Shown here: positions 29,541 to 31,390 of the stretch, in pieces
Numbering within the stretch: position 1 is the first letter of the stretch
How the letters are laid out: each line of letters opens with the position of its first letter
Source: JBKHYG01 sp046565595
GTDB lineage: Bacteria > Actinomycetota > AC-67
Direction of reading: 5' to 3'
Assembly (NCBI GenBank): GCA_046565595.1
Contig: JBKHYG010000004.1
Location: forward strand, 1 to 31,390
DNA length: 31,390 bases
Program-made: the position numbers and the translations under genes
Notes under the pieces: model-generated
Database searches by the model: none
What the model was told of the DNA's origin: nothing
The model's input: only the letters and a program-made list of their open reading frames with translations

Positions 29541-29592
29541 TTCGCCCCTTTCTTCCCATTCGTAGGCAGGGAAGGGGACGATGCAGGGCGAA
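29541..29592. terminator. imperfect stem-loop after the SDR gene, possible terminator
   Basis: An outer pair TTCGCCC (29541-29547) / GGGCGAA (29586-29592) and an inner pair CTTCCC (29552-29557) / GGGAAG (29569-29574) can fold into a bulged hairpin. No T-run follows. It could end the SDR transcript or act in the leader of the next gene. Confidence 0.4.
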
Positions 29593-29665
29593 CACCTAGG
29601 ACGGGATAAATGGGGAGGCGACGCCAAACCGCCCTCCGCTGGCTTCGAGAGCAGGAGAGAAACAG

Positions 29666-31390
29666 ATGATCAACGCGTTCCGCCGTACGACGGCGTTCCT
29701 CGCGTCCGCGACCGTAGCGCTGTCGGTCGGTCCATTCGGCGGTATCGCCTTCGCGACGCCAGCGTTGACGAATGATGACCCGATCCCTCTCCTTCCGCTG
29801 CCGTCCCTTCCGCTCCCAGCCGCTCCGAATGCGGTGGACACCACCCCTCCCGAGACCTCGATCCTGAGTGGCCCGAGCAACCCTTCGAACGACACGACTC
29901 CGTCCTTCACGATGGGGACAGATGAGCCCGGAACATTCGAGTGCTCTGTCGATGGCTCGCCCTTCTTCGCGTGTAGCAATCCTTACGAGATCACACCAGC
30001 GCTAGCCGATGGGAACCACACCTTCGAGGCCCGTGCCATCGACGCCAGCGCGAATGTCGACCCGACCCCTGCCAGCTACGCATGGGTGGTCGACACGGTC
30101 GCGCCCGATTCCACGATCGATTCTGGGCCGACCAACCCGACCAGCGATGTGACCCCCGAGTTCCAGTTCTCTTCCACGGACCCGTCGGCGACATTCGAGT
30201 GCCGACTTTCGCCGTCTGAGGGTTGGGGCACCTGCACCTCGCCACAGGGACGCGGCCCGCTTGCGGACGGAACCTATGAGTTCCAGGTGCGGGCAACCGA
30301 CGCGGCAGGCAACACGCAGGCCAGCATCGCGACCCACCCGTTCCGGGTCGACACGACTGGGCCGGTGGTGACCATCGACTCGGCCCCAGCGGACCCCAGC
30401 GGCAACGCTAACCCGTCCTTCTCCTTCTCCACGACCGATGCTTCGACACCGGTCTCCTTCTCTTGCGTACTCGACGGGGGAGCAGCCTTCGCCTGCACCT
30501 CGCCGACCACCGTAGGGCCCCTGGCAGAGGGCTCCCACACCTTTGCGGTAACCGGAACCGACAGCCTCGGTAACACAGGTTCGGCGGCCAGCTATACCTG
30601 GACCGTGGATCTGTCGGGCCCCGACACCACGATCACCTCAGCCCCGTCGTCGCCGACCAACCAGACATCGGCCAGTTTCAACTTCACGAGCCCAGAAGCT
30701 GGTGCAACCTTCGAGTGCAGCCTGGACGGCTCGGCCTTCGGCGCTTGTACCTCGCCACAGTCCTACAGCGGCTTGGCTGCCGGCAGTCACGACTTCCTGG
30801 TGCGAGCCCTGGACGCTCTAGGAAACCCCGACCCGTCCCCGGCCTCTCACACCTGGACGATCGACCTGACCGCTCCGGACACGACCATCACGGCTAACCC
30901 AGGTCCGGCGACCAACGACTCCACACCTACCTTCGAGTTCACCTCGAACGAGCCGGGCAGCACCTTCCAGTGTTCCCGCAACACGGGCCAGCCGTATGTC
31001 TCCTGTACCAGCCCATACACCCTGAACCCTGCCTATGCCGACGGCAGCAAGGTCTTCAGGGTGCGCGCGATCGACCCGGCGGGCAATGTCGATGCCAGCC
31101 CGGCCTCGTACTCGTTCGTTGTCGACACGGTCGCTCCGACCGCTTCCTTCACAGCGACCCCAGCCTCGCCGACCAACGCAGATCCGGTCAGCCACTCCTT
31201 CACCCGGGCTGACGAGCGCAGCGGCGTCGCGACGGTCGAGTGCGCCGTCGACGGTGGTGCATTCGCGGCTTGCGCATCTCCGGTCACCTTCGGTGGCCTT
31301 GCGGATGGATCTCACACGGTCTTCGTGCGCGTCACCGACAACGCGAGCAACCAGACGACCATCCAGAACACCTTCACGGTCGATCGCACC
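29666..31390 (+). CDS. large secreted Ig-like repeat protein, 3' end outside window
   Basis: The frame from ATG 29666 stays open to the last base (575 codons so far). GGAGAG lies 8 bases before the ATG. The product starts with a signal peptide (MINAFRRTTAFLASATVALS..., probable AFA cleavage near residue 30), a Pro/Leu linker (LLPLPSLPLPAAP), and then six Ig-like modules of about 86 residues. Each module has two Cys (FEC... and xACTSP), expected to form a disulfide, and ends like DAAGNxxxSPASYTWxVDTTAP. Such arrays form stalks in actinobacterial surface proteins. The anchor and any enzymatic domain must lie beyond 31390. Adhesion or a cell-surface stalk is inferred. Confidence 0.82.
   Translation, partial: MINAFRRTTAFLASATVALSVGPFGGIAFATPALTNDDPIPLLPLPSLPLPAAPNAVDTTPPETSILSGPSNPSNDTTPSFTMGTDEPGTFECSVDGSPFFACSNPYEITPALADGNHTFEARAIDASANVDPTPASYAWVVDTVAPDSTIDSGPTNPTSDVTPEFQFSSTDPSATFECRLSPSEGWGTCTSPQGRGPLADGTYEFQVRATDAAGNTQASIATHPFRVDTTGPVVTIDSAPADPSGNANPSFSFSTTDASTPVSFSCVLDGGAAFACTSPTTVGPLAEGSHTFAVTGTDSLGNTGSAASYTWTVDLSGPDTTITSAPSSPTNQTSASFNFTSPEAGATFECSLDGSAFGACTSPQSYSGLAAGSHDFLVRALDALGNPDPSPASHTWTIDLTAPDTTITANPGPATNDSTPTFEFTSNEPGSTFQCSRNTGQPYVSCTSPYTLNPAYADGSKVFRVRAIDPAGNVDASPASYSFVVDTVAPTASFTATPASPTNADPVSHSFTRADERSGVATVECAVDGGAFAACASPVTFGGLADGSHTVFVRVTDNASNQTTIQNTFTVDRT
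29834..31390 (+). repeat. six tandem Ig-like modules of about 258 bases
   Basis: Units begin near 29834, 30095, 30354, 30610, 30866 and 31127, a period of 256-261 bases. Conserved points are T(A/P)PDTxI at the start, TFEC, ACTSP, LADGSHTFxVRAxDAAGN and the closing VD. The sixth unit ends just before the window edge and the array probably continues. Confidence 0.75.

Noticed and set aside
29834..31390. Repeated DNA at the right edge considered as a CRISPR array or mobile repeat
   Set aside because: The period is about 258 bases, it is protein-coding throughout, and there are no short identical repeats with unique spacers.

Overview
The window looks like a chromosomal segment of a high-GC actinobacterium. 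The clues are frequent GTG and TTG starts, many candidate leaderless promoters, an LLM-class (F420-type) oxidoreductase, an LppM-like lipoprotein, an actinobacterial-type HisN, and an htrA-tatB-...-mrp block that recalls Mycobacterium tuberculosis. No rRNA, tRNA, CRISPR array, insertion sequence or prophage gene was seen. Coding density is very high: 31 protein genes, no gap over 300 bases, and the longest gap is about 140 bases (29525-29665). A deep-branching lineage such as Acidimicrobiia would fit, but that placement is inference.

Layout. At 3-3149 is the 3' part of a large secreted protein built of IPT/TIG-like modules. A convergent alpha/beta hydrolase (3143-3940) and a divergent MFS transporter (3986-5209) follow, then an unrecognised exported protein (5343-6056). 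From 6109 to 9571, on the minus strand, is a phenylacetyl-CoA epoxidase set (paaA, B, C, D) with a PaaG-like crotonase just upstream. It is divergent from leucyl aminopeptidase pepA (9668-11176). A FlK-like thioesterase and an unrecognised membrane protein lead into the envelope block htrA - tatB - PAP2 phosphatase (12530-15020), which meets mrp (15017-16144) tail to tail.

From 16201 to 24663 are a flavin/F420 oxidoreductase with a lipoprotein, an unknown two-part protein, a NUDIX hydrolase, hisN, an acyl-CoA dehydrogenase, a tightly overlapped trio (PHP phosphoesterase, class V aminotransferase, CrtC-like unknown), and an O-methyltransferase. From 24745 are a class I aminotransferase, an overlapping trio of orphan ParA ATPase, small zinc-ribbon protein and nadB (25969-28570), and an SDR dehydrogenase. 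Last comes the 5' part of another large secreted repeat protein (29666 to the window end), whose frame stays open to the last base.

How the genes work together. The metabolic theme is CoA-thioester chemistry: aromatic acid ring epoxidation and isomerisation, acyl-CoA dehydrogenation, an MFE-2-like SDR, and a thioesterase. Amino-acid and NAD synthesis (hisN, aminotransferases, nadB) and cell-envelope quality control (HtrA, Tat, PAP2, Mrp) are also present. The most striking non-coding signal is a repeated arrangement of a TANNNT -10 hexamer ending 6-8 bases before a start codon with no Shine-Dalgarno sequence. It occurs at seven to nine genes, including divergent pairs and one case where the previous gene's TAG stop is the first half of the -10. 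No obviously new defence or mobile system was found. The best candidates for undescribed biology are the ParA/zinc-ribbon/nadB cassette and the PHP/aminotransferase/unknown cassette.
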